Of a stretch of 64,000 nt of DNA, positions 16,933 to 27,728 are shown piece after piece. Source of the stretch: Maribacter arenosus (GTDB taxonomy: Bacteria > Bacteroidota > Bacteroidia > Flavobacteriales > Flavobacteriaceae); contig NZ_JABTCG010000001.1 in NCBI RefSeq assembly GCF_014610845.1, positions 248,001 to 312,000 on the forward strand, read 5' to 3'. The position numbers and the translations under genes are program-made. How positions within the stretch are numbered: position 1 is the stretch's first letter; each line of letters begins with the position of its first letter. The notes below the pieces were generated by a model. That model was given only the letters and a program-made list of their open reading frames with translations, searched no databases and had not been told where the DNA came from.

Positions 16933-17958
16933 TTACTCCACCAAATCACAGTCATAAAAGGGGTACGTAGTATTTTCCAATATAGTCTCCAAATGATTCC
17001 CGTTATTGTCTGTCCTTACCAATCTGGTAAATTCCCCACAAATGGTTCTTGAAAAGTATAGTTGCTCAGAATTCTTGGTCCATCGGGGAAGTCCGTTGGC
17101 ATTATCGTCCTTTATCACATCTGTGGTCAATTGGGTTTCAAAATTGTATTTTCGAATGGCCCACTTACCAATTAAACAATGTAAGAGATTCCATTGGCTC
17201 TCAAAGGCAATTTCCTTGCCATTTGGTGACCAATAAGGGTCGTGGTCCCTTTGGTCATCATCGGTGAGCTGTATCTCATTAGTACCATCCTTATCCATCA
17301 CATGAATTTCCAGATTGAAAAAATTCACGGGATTACCTACATAATCCACGGGATAGGCCGTATAAACGATTTTTTGGCCATCAGGGGACCAACTGGGATC
17401 GGCAAAAAGACTATTTCTTTGGCTTATTTTTCTCGGGTTGGATCCATCGTTAGCGGTAATATAGATATGCCAAAAACCACTTTCATCGATAACTGCCATA
17501 ACAAGTTCGGTTCCAGCTGGCGACCAATCGGCAACACCCTGGGCAGACCAGTTGTAATCACTTAAATCAATGACTTTTTCCGGATTGGATCCATCTATAT
17601 TGGCCATCCATAATTCAGCATCGTCATAATTGTTAAACTCATCACTCGAAGCAACGTTTATGGGTGATTTGTACCAGAGTATTTTCTGCTTGTCAGGAGA
17701 AACCCGAACCCACCAATCATGATGGTCATTATCGACGATAATAGGGGTTTCAATACCTTCTTTGTCTGTTTTAAAAATATTGATTATACCATTTCGTTTG
17801 CTGTAATAGTAGATTTCAATTTCAGAATCGATCGATTCTTGAGGGTCGTCCCCTATATTTTCTTTTATGGGGTCATTTTCAGAGTCTGTACTGCAGGATA
17901 CGAATGAAAAAATTGAGATTAAAAGCAGCACCCTTGTGGCTAATTTTATCATTTTCAT
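16933..17958 (-). CDS. TolB-like beta-propeller lipoprotein
   Basis: A 341-residue lipoprotein (FSFVSCSTDS lipobox) made of WD40-like PD40 repeats: DWSPAGTELVMAV, ADPSWSPDGQKIVYTA, HDPYWSPNGKEIAFES and PRWTKNSEQLYFS, with intervening ANIDGSNPEKVI-type loops. It forms a periplasmic or surface propeller like the C-terminal part of TolB but without the TolB N-domain. Such proteins bind partners or carbohydrates. The alternative in-frame ATG two codons in would make no functional difference. Confidence 0.8.
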   Translation of the reverse strand: MKMIKLATRVLLLISIFSFVSCSTDSENDPIKENIGDDPQESIDSEIEIYYYSKRNGIINIFKTDKEGIETPIIVDNDHHDWWVRVSPDKQKILWYKSPINVASSDEFNNYDDAELWMANIDGSNPEKVIDLSDYNWSAQGVADWSPAGTELVMAVIDESGFWHIYITANDGSNPRKISQRNSLFADPSWSPDGQKIVYTAYPVDYVGNPVNFFNLEIHVMDKDGTNEIQLTDDDQRDHDPYWSPNGKEIAFESQWNLLHCLIGKWAIRKYNFETQLTTDVIKDDNANGLPRWTKNSEQLYFSRTICGEFTRLVRTDNNGNHLETILENTTYPFYDCDLVE

Positions 17959-18041
17959 TTTGATTTTGGTTGATGTAATGAAAAATCAATTATTATGCCA
18001 AATATACTGACAAATAGGAATGCAGTTAACTGTTAAATGTT

Positions 18042-19325
18042 TTACCGAGGATTATTTCGATTATTACTTCGACGGTTGTTTTTGTTGCCTCCCCTATAAT
18101 TCGAGTTTCTTTGGGATTGGGAATTAGACCTGTTCTGGTTTCTAGATCTTCCATGCCGTTGCGGGGTTTCGGTAATTTCTTCAGGATCTTCGCCCATAAA
18201 AGGATGTTCTCCCATGCGCGGAACATCTTGTTTGATCAATTTTTCGATATCCCGTAAAAAGGCCCGCTCTTCGGTATCACAAAAGGATAGGGCTATGCCA
18301 CTAGCACTTGCCCTGCCTGTTCTACCGATCCTATGCACATAGGTTTCCGGTACGTTGGGTAGGTCATAATTAATAACCAATGAAAGATCATCTACATCGA
18401 TACCGCGAGCTGCAATATCGGTCGCAATCAAAACTTTCAACTTTCCATCTTTAAAATCGCCCAAAGCTTTTTGCCGTGCCGTTTGTGATTTGTTGCCATG
18501 TATGGCGGCGGATTCTATGGATGCCTTGCCCAAAACCTTGACTATTTTATTGGCTCCGTGTTTCGTACGTGAAAACACAAGAACAGAACTATCGGGTTGT
18601 TCACCCAATAAATGCACAAGCAATTTAGGCTTGTTCTTTTTACTAACAAAATAAGCCCCCTGTTCAACTTTTTCTGCGGTGGCCTGTTGGGGTTTTACCG
18701 AGATTTGTTCAAAATCGCCTAGAATAGTCCTGGAAAGTGCTACAATATCTTTGGGCATAGTGGCTGAAAAGAAAAGGGATTGTCGTTTTGGCGGTAGCTT
18801 CGCTATTATTTTGCGAATATCATGTATAAACCCCATATCCAACATCTGGTCAGCCTCATCCAATACGGCATATTCAACATCCCTAAGTGAAATGTACCCC
18901 TGGTTCATTAAATCCAACAAGCGTCCCGGTGTGGCAATCAATATATCGACACCATTACGAAGTGCCTGGGTTTGCTTGCCCTGTTTCACGCCTCCAAAAA
19001 TTACCGTATTTCGAATTCCCGTGAATTTGCCATACGCTGTAAAACTTTCACCTATTTGAATGGCCAACTCCCGGGTTGGGGTTACCACTAATGATTTTAT
19101 TTTACGCGGGCCCTTATTCCGCTGTCCATCGTTGTATAAATGTTGTATAATGGGAACGGCAAATGCCGCTGTTTTACCCGTTCCGGTCTGTGCACAGCCC
19201 AAGAGGTCCTTCCCGCCTAAAAGAATAGGTATGGCCTGCTCTTGAATTGGGGTTGGTTGTGTATATCCTTCCTGCTCAAGAGCTTTGAGAATGGGTTCTA
19301 TAATACCTAAATCTTTGAATGTCAT
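18042..19325 (-). CDS. DEAD-box ATP-dependent RNA helicase
   Basis: A 427-residue helicase with the full motif set: Q motif ([14 protein letters not shown]), I (AQTGTGKT), Ia (PTRELA), Ib (TPGRLLD), II (DEAD), III (SAT), IV-V ([18 protein letters not shown]) and VI (HRIGRTGRA). It belongs to the RhlE-like group. The C-terminal 50 residues are a basic, Arg/Asn/Ser/Gly-rich tail ([17 protein letters not shown]), typical of helicases that bind structured RNA in ribosome assembly or cold response. It lies 59 bp after the FAD-dependent oxidoreductase gene on the same strand. Confidence 0.95.
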   Translation of the reverse strand: MTFKDLGIIEPILKALEQEGYTQPTPIQEQAIPILLGGKDLLGCAQTGTGKTAAFAVPIIQHLYNDGQRNKGPRKIKSLVVTPTRELAIQIGESFTAYGKFTGIRNTVIFGGVKQGKQTQALRNGVDILIATPGRLLDLMNQGYISLRDVEYAVLDEADQMLDMGFIHDIRKIIAKLPPKRQSLFFSATMPKDIVALSRTILGDFEQISVKPQQATAEKVEQGAYFVSKKNKPKLLVHLLGEQPDSSVLVFSRTKHGANKIVKVLGKASIESAAIHGNKSQTARQKALGDFKDGKLKVLIATDIAARGIDVDDLSLVINYDLPNVPETYVHRIGRTGRASASGIALSFCDTEERAFLRDIEKLIKQDVPRMGEHPFMGEDPEEITETPQRHGRSRNQNRSNSQSQRNSNYRGGNKNNRRSNNRNNPR

Positions 19326-19384
19326 GTATTTGAATAATAAGCGGCAAAGGTAACCTATTAATTTGGATATTAGTGATAAGCGAA

Positions 19385-20947
19385 TTAATTGGGTATTAGT
19401 CCTTTAATCGCGGCCTCTGCGCAACGTTCCCCATCCATGGCTGCGGAAACAATGCCACCGGCATAGCCCCCACCTTCACCACAAGGAAACAAACCTTCTA
19501 TCCCTATATGTTCCAGGTTCTCCTTTCTTGGGATGGTAACAGGGGAGGAGGTTCTTGATTCAACACCAACTATGTTGGCTTCAGCCGTATAATACCCATG
19601 CATTTTCTTGCCGAATTCCGTAAATCCAGCTCTAAGTCGACTACCAATCAATTTGGGAAGTAATGAATGCAAGGGGGCGGATTTCAAACCTGGTTGATAA
19701 GAGGAAGGGTTCAGGTCCTGGGATAATTTTCCTTCTACGAAATCTGTTAGGCGTTGTGCCGGGGCGGTTTGACAGCGTCCTCCTGCGGTAAATGCCAAAC
19801 GTTCCAGGTTTTTTTGATATTCCAATCCTTTTAAATCACCGAACTTTTCATACTTGTGAATATCTTGGTCCACATTGATTTCTACAACAATACCAGAATT
19901 GGCAAAAAGATTATTGCGTTTAGAGGGTGACATTCCGTTGACTACCACCTCACCAGGAGCAGTAGCTGCCGGGACGATAAAGCCGCCAGGACACATACAG
20001 AAGGAATATACCCCTCTGTTGTAAACCTGCTGCACCAAACTATACGCAGCCGGAGGAAGCAATTCGTTTCTTTCCCTTTTGCAATGATATTGAATCGAAT
20101 CTATAATGTGTTGTGGATGTTCTACCCGAACCCCCATCGCAAAGGATTTTGCCTTTATGGCGATCTTCTTGTCCTGCAGTAAATGAAATATATCCCGTGC
20201 GGAATGCCCCGTCGCGAGGATTACGCGGTCAACAGGTATTTCTTGTCCATTTTGCAATAGCAAGGCCACCAGTTTATTGTTCTTGATCGTAAAATCGGTA
20301 ACACGACTTTCAAAATATATTTCACCCCCATGCGATAAAATCGTCTGACGTATGTTTTGAACGATTTTCGGGAGTTTGTTGGTACCAATATGCGGGTGTG
20401 CATCCACCAGAATCTGGTCTGTAGCCCCATGGTATACCAAATTTTCAAAAATACGGCGTACGTCACCTCTTTTTAAGCTTCTTGTATAAAGTTTGCCATC
20501 GGAATAAGTACCTGCTCCCCCTTCACCAAAGCAATAATTGGAATCTTCATTTACGATATGATCTTGATTAATGGCCTTTAAATCACGGCGACGATCCTGT
20601 ACTTTTTTCCCACGTTCGAACACCACGGGTTTAAATCCCAATTCCAAACATCGTAATGCTGCCCACATTCCCGCAGGACCAAAACCTATGATATGAATTT
20701 TCTTGGCTTTGGAAACATCTTTGTAGTCAAAAGTGTACTCGGTATTTTCTTTGGGTTGTTCCCGAATGTAAACCTCCATTTTATAATTAAAATAGATGGT
20801 CGGTTTCCGCGCATCGATTGACTTACGCAGCACTTTTATAGTAAGATCATTTTCAGGTTCCCCCAAATAGGTAGCTACTTTTTTAAGCAGGATGCCTTTT
20901 CGGGATTCTTCCTTCAAGGAAACCCGTAATTGAATTTGTCTGACCAT
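19385..20947 (-). CDS. FAD-dependent oxidoreductase (COG2509-like)
   Basis: A 520-residue flavoprotein with a small N-terminal domain (about 1-85, [18 protein letters not shown]) followed by a dinucleotide-binding site ([26 protein letters not shown]). Later signatures are [38 protein letters not shown] and the FAD-closing [20 protein letters not shown]. It matches the conserved group of uncharacterised FAD-dependent dehydrogenases found widely in bacteria, with no proven substrate. Length is normal for the group. Confidence 0.88.
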   Translation of the reverse strand: MVRQIQLRVSLKEESRKGILLKKVATYLGEPENDLTIKVLRKSIDARKPTIYFNYKMEVYIREQPKENTEYTFDYKDVSKAKKIHIIGFGPAGMWAALRCLELGFKPVVFERGKKVQDRRRDLKAINQDHIVNEDSNYCFGEGGAGTYSDGKLYTRSLKRGDVRRIFENLVYHGATDQILVDAHPHIGTNKLPKIVQNIRQTILSHGGEIYFESRVTDFTIKNNKLVALLLQNGQEIPVDRVILATGHSARDIFHLLQDKKIAIKAKSFAMGVRVEHPQHIIDSIQYHCKRERNELLPPAAYSLVQQVYNRGVYSFCMCPGGFIVPAATAPGEVVVNGMSPSKRNNLFANSGIVVEINVDQDIHKYEKFGDLKGLEYQKNLERLAFTAGGRCQTAPAQRLTDFVEGKLSQDLNPSSYQPGLKSAPLHSLLPKLIGSRLRAGFTEFGKKMHGYYTAEANIVGVESRTSSPVTIPRKENLEHIGIEGLFPCGEGGGYAGGIVSAAMDGERCAEAAIKGLIPN

Positions 20948-21088
20948 AGGGTAAAATTAGGGCAATTTCGAGAATAACTTAAATTATCCCTGAATTTCGA
21001 TGAAATTCCACGGTAGACGTCTAGAATTGTTTTTTTTCGGAATCCTTTATAAGGCAACAAATTCTATTACTTGGTCGACTGCCTTATT

Positions 21089-22129
21089 TTATTCCAACAC
21101 CTCATATGCAGTAAGGGTTTGCGCCTTGTTCTTCATCGTGATGTCGCCTATTTTTTTACATTTAAAGGCTTCTTTGACCATTTCATAACAGTTTTGGGAA
21201 ATCAAGATTTGATTGGGTTGGGCCGCGTCCTGTAGCCGGGCCGCCGTATTCACGGTATCACCGATCACGGTATAGTCCAAACGCCTTAAACTGGCAGATC
21301 CAATATTTCCGGAAATCATTTCCCCGCTTTTAATCCCAATCGAAACTTTCGGTTTATAGCCCGCTATATCCTTTGATTCTGGCATGGCGTTGATTTGTTG
21401 CCGAACGGCCAAGGCCGCATCTATGGCCCTATCGAGGTGATATTCCCCTCGAAAAACCGCCATGATGGCATCGCCGATAAACTTGTCTACATGGCCCTCT
21501 TGTGAGATAATCTCTTTCACCATCACATCAAAATACGTGTTGAGCATCTTCACCACTTCATCAGGGGGCGTGGTTTCGCTAATAGCTGTAAAGCCACAGA
21601 CGTCGATGAACATCACCGTCGCTTCCAAATTCTCATTGGCCATAATGGTCGACTCATATTCTTGGCCTCCCATAAAGTTGAGTACGTTTTCGTCTACATA
21701 CATCTTTAGGATGTTGTTCTCTTTGATGGCCTTAAGGGTCTCCTTGAGCTGTTGTGCATGTTTCAATGTCTTTTCAACTGTTATGGTCAGGTCTTCAAAG
21801 TTAATCGGTTTGGTGATAAAATCGAATGCACCACGGTTCATTGCGGTACGAATATTCTCCATATCACCATAGGCCGAAACAATGACCGATTTCAGCAACG
21901 GATTTAGTTCGCTGATTTTGGAGAGCAATGTGAGCCCATCCATTTCTGGCATATTGATATCACTAAGTACGATATCGGTATCAGTTTCGGTCAGGAGTTT
22001 TTCCAAGGCATCCTTTCCATTTATTGCAAAAACAAATTCGTACTCATTTTGCCGAATCTGTTTTCGGAATTTTTGCTTAATGAGTACCTCCAAATCGGTC
22101 TCATCATCCACTACAAGTATCTTAGCCAT
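21089..22129 (-). CDS. Response regulator with class III adenylate cyclase output
   Basis: A 346-residue fusion. Residues 1-120 are a receiver (VVDDE, phospho-acceptor Asp57 in [11 protein letters not shown], Ser85, Lys107). After a helix linker ([18 protein letters not shown]) comes a class III nucleotide cyclase domain. All catalytic positions are present: metal ligands Asp176 (FIDVCGFT) and Asp220, adenine-specifying Lys216 ([13 protein letters not shown]) and Asp285 ([16 protein letters not shown]), and transition-state Asn294 and Arg298. It should make cAMP when phosphorylated. It is the last gene of the kinase operon, and its ATG overlaps the preceding stop (TAATG). Confidence 0.93.
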   Translation of the reverse strand: MAKILVVDDETDLEVLIKQKFRKQIRQNEYEFVFAINGKDALEKLLTETDTDIVLSDINMPEMDGLTLLSKISELNPLLKSVIVSAYGDMENIRTAMNRGAFDFITKPINFEDLTITVEKTLKHAQQLKETLKAIKENNILKMYVDENVLNFMGGQEYESTIMANENLEATVMFIDVCGFTAISETTPPDEVVKMLNTYFDVMVKEIISQEGHVDKFIGDAIMAVFRGEYHLDRAIDAALAVRQQINAMPESKDIAGYKPKVSIGIKSGEMISGNIGSASLRRLDYTVIGDTVNTAARLQDAAQPNQILISQNCYEMVKEAFKCKKIGDITMKNKAQTLTAYEVLE

Positions 22130-22503
22130 TATTTAAGAGTTGTTAATTTGCTTTTCAATAGTGCAAAATCCAAAGGTTTGGTTAAAAAATCGTCGGCTCC
22201 CAGTCGTTTTGCCGTATTTCGGTTTTCCTCGTCACCGTATGCCGTAACCATCATGACCAATGGTGGCGGTTGTTCAAAGTCTTTTCTGATTTTTTCCAAT
22301 AAGTCAAGACCGCTCATGCCGGGCATATTGATATCCGATAAAATCAATACCGCTTCCTGCTCCATGGTCTTCATAATATCCAATGCTTCCTCTCCCGAAA
22401 ATGCAAAAACAAAATTCAGTACCCCGGTTCTGATTTCTTTTCGAAATCGCTGCTGGAAAAGCAATTGAACATCTTTTTCGTCGTCTACTACTAATATTTT
22501 CAT
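22129..22503 (-). CDS. Single-domain response regulator (receiver only)
   Basis: A 124-residue stand-alone receiver: VVDDEKD acidic pair, Asp57 in [11 protein letters not shown], Thr87 and Lys109 in FLTKPL. It has no output domain, so it probably acts as a phosphate shuttle, sink or protein-protein regulator. It resembles the receiver of the next gene (the cyclase), including the NxxF-x-FAF/I-xG-x-(E/D)AL segment, so they probably arose by duplication. It lies 22 bp after the kinase at 22526. Confidence 0.93.
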   Translation of the reverse strand: MKILVVDDEKDVQLLFQQRFRKEIRTGVLNFVFAFSGEEALDIMKTMEQEAVLILSDINMPGMSGLDLLEKIRKDFEQPPPLVMMVTAYGDEENRNTAKRLGADDFLTKPLDFALLKSKLTTLK

Positions 22504-22525
22504 ACTATATGTGTTTTAATCCTTA

Positions 22526-23830
22526 CTATTTCTTAGTGATTTCTGTATTAGGTAAAATGATGGTGAATTCGGTACCCATTCCTTCATGGGTCTCCACTTT
22601 GAGTTCACCCCCGTGCGCCTTCACGATATCATAACTTAAACTCAACCCCAGGCCGGTGCCTTCCCCACTTGGTTTGGTGGTGAAGAAAGGCTGGAAGATC
22701 TTTTCTTTTATGGCTAGGGGAATTCCGTTGCCATTATCCTTAACGCTAATGGTAATGGTATCCTTTTTCTTTTTAGTGTATACCGACACGGTAGGCTCAT
22801 AACCTTCTTTTTGTTGCTCCTTTTTCTTTTTCACTACATAAAAGGCATTGGTAATTAAGTTTAGTATGACACGACCAATATCTTGCGCAACAATATTTAC
22901 ACTACCTAATGATTTATCAAAATCAGTTTCCAATTTGGCATTAAAGGATTTATCCTTCGCTCTAAGTCCATGGTAGGACAATCTTAGGTATTCATCTGCC
23001 AGTGCATTAATATTGGTTGCTTCCTTATCACTAGTATTATTCCGGCTGTGTTGTAACATCCCTTTCACAATCGCATCAGCCCTTCTGCCATGATGGTTGA
23101 TTTTTTTCTGATTTTCTTTTATATCATCGGAGATGGAAATGGCCTCTTCCGTATTTCCCGCTTTAAGTTCTTCCTGCATTTCTTCAATCAATTCGGTATT
23201 CACCTCGGAAAAGTTGTTGACAAAGTTCAAGGGATTCTGGATCTCGTGGGCGATACCGGCCGTTAACTCCCCAAGACTGGCCATTTTTTCAGATTGAATA
23301 AGCTGGGATTGAGTGGCTTTTAGGTTTTCAAGGGATTTTTTTAGCTTGGCAGTTTGTTCATCAACCAGTTTCTGTAGTCGCTCTTTTTCACATTGCCATT
23401 CATTTTGATGCCATGTATCGCCGTCAGTTTTTACACCAAGCGAACCGTGCCAATGGGTCACTTTCCATTGCTCATCATAATAAAAAACAGTGCTAATTCT
23501 AAGGGGTAACAAGGTTTCATTCCGATCGATTGAATAGCTTACGTTTATTTCCGCTATAATGACTGCCGCATCGCTCTTTTTCGAAATTTGTTTTTTTACG
23601 ATTTCTAAATCATACCTATAATTATCAAATAATCGTCTTTGTTGCCGCCCAATTTCAATTATGTTCTTAACCGCTTCCCTTCCAAAAATCTTTTCGTCTT
23701 GGGTAGTGCCATAACCCATAATATCATGTGAGAGGATACTATCCAATTCATCTAAGGATGAATCTTCCATAAACGATGCTACCCAATATTGATGGGTTTG
23801 TAGTAATTCTTTTTCTTTGGCTGTATCCAT
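22526..23830 (-). CDS. Soluble histidine kinase with N-terminal SnoaL-like domain
   Basis: Started at the ATG at 23828-23830, one base after the stop of the propeller kinase gene, giving 434 residues; an in-frame upstream codon would overlap that gene. Residues about 1-125 are an NTF2/SnoaL_3-like domain ([60 protein letters not shown]). A coiled coil follows ([15 protein letters not shown]), then HisKA with His195 ([15 protein letters not shown]), the N box ([13 protein letters not shown]), DNGNGIPL, and [16 protein letters not shown]. No membrane segment is seen, so it is cytosolic. It immediately precedes the receiver genes. Confidence 0.9.
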   Translation of the reverse strand: MDTAKEKELLQTHQYWVASFMEDSSLDELDSILSHDIMGYGTTQDEKIFGREAVKNIIEIGRQQRRLFDNYRYDLEIVKKQISKKSDAAVIIAEINVSYSIDRNETLLPLRISTVFYYDEQWKVTHWHGSLGVKTDGDTWHQNEWQCEKERLQKLVDEQTAKLKKSLENLKATQSQLIQSEKMASLGELTAGIAHEIQNPLNFVNNFSEVNTELIEEMQEELKAGNTEEAISISDDIKENQKKINHHGRRADAIVKGMLQHSRNNTSDKEATNINALADEYLRLSYHGLRAKDKSFNAKLETDFDKSLGSVNIVAQDIGRVILNLITNAFYVVKKKKEQQKEGYEPTVSVYTKKKKDTITISVKDNGNGIPLAIKEKIFQPFFTTKPSGEGTGLGLSLSYDIVKAHGGELKVETHEGMGTEFTIILPNTEITKK

Positions 23831-23831
23831 T

Positions 23832-26800
23832 TTAAATAGATTCAATTGGCAATGAAATCTTAAAAACTGTTCCCTCGTTTTCTTTGGTTTCCACCTTTAA
23901 TTCCCCCCCATGAACTTTCACAATATCATAGCTTAACGATAATCCCAAACCTGTACCTTTTCCTGATGGTTTTGTGGTAAAAAATGGCTGAAATATTTTG
24001 TTCAACACTTCCTTAGGTATCCCATTCCCATTATCTTGTACCGATACCAATACCATGTTCCCTTGCTTCTTGGTACTCACGGTTACCGTTGGCTCGTACC
24101 CCTTGGTATTTTGGTCTTTCTTCTCTTTTACCACATAAAATGCATTGGTAATCAGGTTTAAAATAACCCTTCCAATATCTTGGGGAACAATATTTATTTT
24201 ACCAATGGTGTCGTCAAAGTCGGTATTCAAAGTGGCATTGAATGATTTATCCTTGGCCCGTAATCCATGATAGGCAAGGCGGAGATATTCATCAGCTAGG
24301 GTATTTATATCCGTAGGCTCTTTTTGTCCGCTACTGCTTCTGCTATGCTGTAGCATGCCTTTGACAATGCCATCGGCCCGTTTTCCGTGAAAGATTATCT
24401 TATCCTCATTTTCGGCAACATCTTTGGCAAGGGCTTTGACTTCATCAAAATTTCCTTTTTTGATTTCTTCATCCATCTCTTGTAGCAGTTCCTTATTTAC
24501 TTCAGAGAAATTATTGACAAAGTTCAAAGGGTTCTGTATTTCATGGGCTATACCGGCAGTCAATTCGCCTAGGGAAGCCATTTTTTCGGATTGAACCAAT
24601 TGCGATTGAGTATTTTTTAATTCGGAATAGGCCTTTTCTATTTCCTTTGCCTGCGCCAATTCCTTATCACGTGATCGCTCACGTTCTTTTTGTTTTATTC
24701 TATTTCGCATGAAACGATCTACGATCAAAAATCCTATGATCAAGACGGAAGCGTATAATACATAGGCCCATATAGAGCGCCACCATGGCGGGGAAATGGT
24801 GATGGACAAGGTTTTACCTTCCTCGTTCCAAATGCCATAGGCATTGGATGCCCTTATCGCAATTTCATAGTTGCCAGGATCAAGGTTGGTGTAGGAAGCA
24901 AAGTTTCTATTATCATAGATCCAATCTTCATCATAACCAATCAACTTGTGTGCATATTGGTTCTTATTAGGATTGGCAAAATGCAATGCCGCAAATTCAA
25001 AACTCAAGTTGTTTTGCTCGTGTGATAGGCTAATATTTTCGGTGTTCAGCAAACTATTTGTTAAAGGATTATCCTCTCCCATATCGAGTACCGACTTATT
25101 GGAAATCAGCAAATCCGAAATAATCAACGCAGGCGGAACATTATTAGCCGTAACGCTGCTGAATGTTGTGAGTCCATGATCCCCACCAAAGTAAAATCGG
25201 CCATCGGTTGCACGGGTCGCCGCAAGGGACAAAAAAATATCCCCGCCCAGGCCATCGGAAGCATTGTAATTGATAAAGGTTACTTTACCCAAATTTTCAT
25301 TGTTCACCATTTGGGAGAGTCCGTTTTGGGTAGCGATCCACATTTCGCCATTATCGCCTTCGAGAATCGCTTCGGTAAGGTTTGTGGGCAATCCATCTAC
25401 TTCCGAGTAGCGGGTAAATTTTTCGGTTCCGGGATCTAGTTTGTTGATTCCTTCGGTTGTTGCTAACCAGATCATACCGCGACTATCCTCAAAAATGTCA
25501 AAAACGGTGTTACTACTTAGCGAATTTTTGTTATCAGGTTCGTAAATGAAATACTTTACCGTCTTGGCGACAGGATCTATTCTATTGATTCCTTGGCCAT
25601 TGGCACTCACCCAAATATACGTATCGGTAATTTCAATATCCGCTATATTATTTCCACTGATGACCAGTTCCTGTTGGTTATTCGAAAACTGGCTTTCAAA
25701 TGACATTGATTGATTACCATCGCTGGGTTTGATCAAGACGATACCGTAGAGCGAGGTATGTTCAGGAGGGTCGGAATTCCATTTATCATAGGCGTGGCTA
25801 TCGTCCGTTTTATAGCGTAACGCGTAAGAACCTGGTTGTAAGGTTATGGGGGCAATTATAATCCTGTTTTTATAGGCTCCACCGGCATAAAAAGAATCCT
25901 CGAAATCCCCGAAATCCCAAATAGTGTCCTTTGCGGCGTTTTCAATCCAACCCCAATCTGCCATACTGGCTTCATCACCTTCCCCTACTGACATAACCCA
26001 ATAGGTGCCGGCAGTCTCTATCTCTATTGGCAATGATCGATTCTCAAAATCCTTTACCTGATCAATAATCCCGATTTTTTGATCGGTAAGGGAAAGCTGT
26101 TCGATTTCCTCTATCAGATCTTGGGGATATACTTTTGTGGCTTTACTTACGACTCGTTGAAATTTACCTGTTTTGGGATCTAGGATATTAAGACCATTGT
26201 TGGTGCCCACCCATAACTTACCTTCTTGGTCTGGTTTTATAGCGCGTACTTGATTATTCGATATAGTATTGGATGTATAGGGTTCATATTTGTACCTTTT
26301 TAATTCCCGATAGTTTTGATCCAATTTTATCAGTCCGTCGCCCCATGTTCCCAACCACAAAGAGCCGTCTTCATCCTCCGCAATGCTTCTTACCGATCCG
26401 CCGAACATATCATCCACCACTTTGTAAGACACTTTTTCAAAAGTTTGTTTTTTTGGGTCGAAAATATTGAGCCCTCCACCACGTGTTCCTACATAAACAA
26501 AGCCGGGCTTCTTCTTTGATGCCGAAATTCCATAGACATTATTGAGACTGATGCTAAAGGGGTCGTCGTCGTCATGGGCCAAGTGCATGAAAGGTTTATT
26601 AATCGGATCGTATTTTAAAAGTCCTGCCTCCGCACTGCCAAACCAAAATATCCCACTCCTATCGATCATGAAATCGGTTATGGTAATATTCCAGCCGTGG
26701 CCTCGCATTTGTACTTTTCCGGCAATGGTGATTTGCTTATAGCTATCGGAAGTTCCTTCGAACTTCAGCATTCCACGAAAATTGTTGCCTATCCAAATGT

Positions 26801-27671
26801 TGCCTTGATGATCGGATAGGATCCTGTTCCAATTGTTCCATGGGCTTTGGGCATCTTCGTCATATTCCTTGATGGTTTTTAAACCACCCGATTTGAGATC
26901 ATATTTGTAAACACCTGTACGTGTTGTTATCCAAAGGGTATCGTTTGCATCGGTAAATAATGACGTAATGGAATTTTCGGGATTCACAAAGTCAAAATCT
27001 CCCCATTGTTCAGAGGTTACCGGCCGAAAAGCGGTTTCGTTTTTGGCCATATGCATTAAGCCGTACACGGTTGATCCAAACCAAATTCCACCTTCAGCGT
27101 CCTCTGTTATCGCAATTGACATACCATAATGGACTGGCTCTTCAACATTCGGAATCACATAAGGTGCGAATTTCCATTGATCTGTAATAGGATCATAGAC
27201 CAATAACTCCATGAATTGTGAAGTTGCCCAAAGACGTTGTTCAGAATCTTTAAAAATATTGAATACACGGCCACCATTAGGGGGGATATTGAAAATTTCA
27301 CCGAACGGATAATTGATAAACCCATTTTTTTTTCGGTCGTATTTAGAAATACCGAAGTCACTAGCTACCCAAATATTGTGATCGGCATCTTCCTCAAGCC
27401 CCCAAGCGTTATTGTTCATCAAACTAGTTGCCTCCCCTGGAATAGTCTTAAAGGTCTCGAAGCGATATCCATCATACTTTTGAACCCCATTGGTCGTTGC
27501 GATCCAAATAAGGCCATAACTGTCTTGCATTACATCCTGTACATTTGGTGATGCCAAACCTTCAGATATCGAGAGGTAGGATGGATCGATCTGTTGGGTG
27601 CCACTTTGGGAAAACGCCATTAGGGTACTTAAACCTATCGAAGCAATGAGAAGTATTGGTTTAATTCGCAT
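23832..27671 (-). CDS. Membrane histidine kinase with Reg_prop/Y_Y_Y extracellular sensor
   Basis: A 1279-residue protein with signal peptide (ASIGLSTLMAFSQ). Residues about 30-860 are two-component regulator propeller repeats (DSYGLIWIATTNGVQKYDG, EDGSLWLGTWGDGLIKLD, DSRGMIWLATTEGINKLDP). A Y_Y_Y domain follows (HKLIGYDEDWIYDNRNFASY), then a transmembrane helix at about 963-985 and a kinase core with His1043, [20 protein letters not shown] and GTGLGLSLS. Unlike classic hybrid two-component systems it has no C-terminal receiver or AraC domain. A non-propeller segment at about 512-675 is inserted between blades. It is transcribed with its neighbours: 57 bp after the TPR kinase gene. Confidence 0.92.
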   Translation of the reverse strand: MRIKPILLIASIGLSTLMAFSQSGTQQIDPSYLSISEGLASPNVQDVMQDSYGLIWIATTNGVQKYDGYRFETFKTIPGEATSLMNNNAWGLEEDADHNIWVASDFGISKYDRKKNGFINYPFGEIFNIPPNGGRVFNIFKDSEQRLWATSQFMELLVYDPITDQWKFAPYVIPNVEEPVHYGMSIAITEDAEGGIWFGSTVYGLMHMAKNETAFRPVTSEQWGDFDFVNPENSITSLFTDANDTLWITTRTGVYKYDLKSGGLKTIKEYDEDAQSPWNNWNRILSDHQGNIWIGNNFRGMLKFEGTSDSYKQITIAGKVQMRGHGWNITITDFMIDRSGIFWFGSAEAGLLKYDPINKPFMHLAHDDDDPFSISLNNVYGISASKKKPGFVYVGTRGGGLNIFDPKKQTFEKVSYKVVDDMFGGSVRSIAEDEDGSLWLGTWGDGLIKLDQNYRELKRYKYEPYTSNTISNNQVRAIKPDQEGKLWVGTNNGLNILDPKTGKFQRVVSKATKVYPQDLIEEIEQLSLTDQKIGIIDQVKDFENRSLPIEIETAGTYWVMSVGEGDEASMADWGWIENAAKDTIWDFGDFEDSFYAGGAYKNRIIIAPITLQPGSYALRYKTDDSHAYDKWNSDPPEHTSLYGIVLIKPSDGNQSMSFESQFSNNQQELVISGNNIADIEITDTYIWVSANGQGINRIDPVAKTVKYFIYEPDNKNSLSSNTVFDIFEDSRGMIWLATTEGINKLDPGTEKFTRYSEVDGLPTNLTEAILEGDNGEMWIATQNGLSQMVNNENLGKVTFINYNASDGLGGDIFLSLAATRATDGRFYFGGDHGLTTFSSVTANNVPPALIISDLLISNKSVLDMGEDNPLTNSLLNTENISLSHEQNNLSFEFAALHFANPNKNQYAHKLIGYDEDWIYDNRNFASYTNLDPGNYEIAIRASNAYGIWNEEGKTLSITISPPWWRSIWAYVLYASVLIIGFLIVDRFMRNRIKQKERERSRDKELAQAKEIEKAYSELKNTQSQLVQSEKMASLGELTAGIAHEIQNPLNFVNNFSEVNKELLQEMDEEIKKGNFDEVKALAKDVAENEDKIIFHGKRADGIVKGMLQHSRSSSGQKEPTDINTLADEYLRLAYHGLRAKDKSFNATLNTDFDDTIGKINIVPQDIGRVILNLITNAFYVVKEKKDQNTKGYEPTVTVSTKKQGNMVLVSVQDNGNGIPKEVLNKIFQPFFTTKPSGKGTGLGLSLSYDIVKVHGGELKVETKENEGTVFKISLPIESI

Positions 27672-27728
27672 GTAGTCAAATTTGTTTGGTCAATAGTAAA
27701 TATACTGTTTAAAGCAAAATAAGCAATA

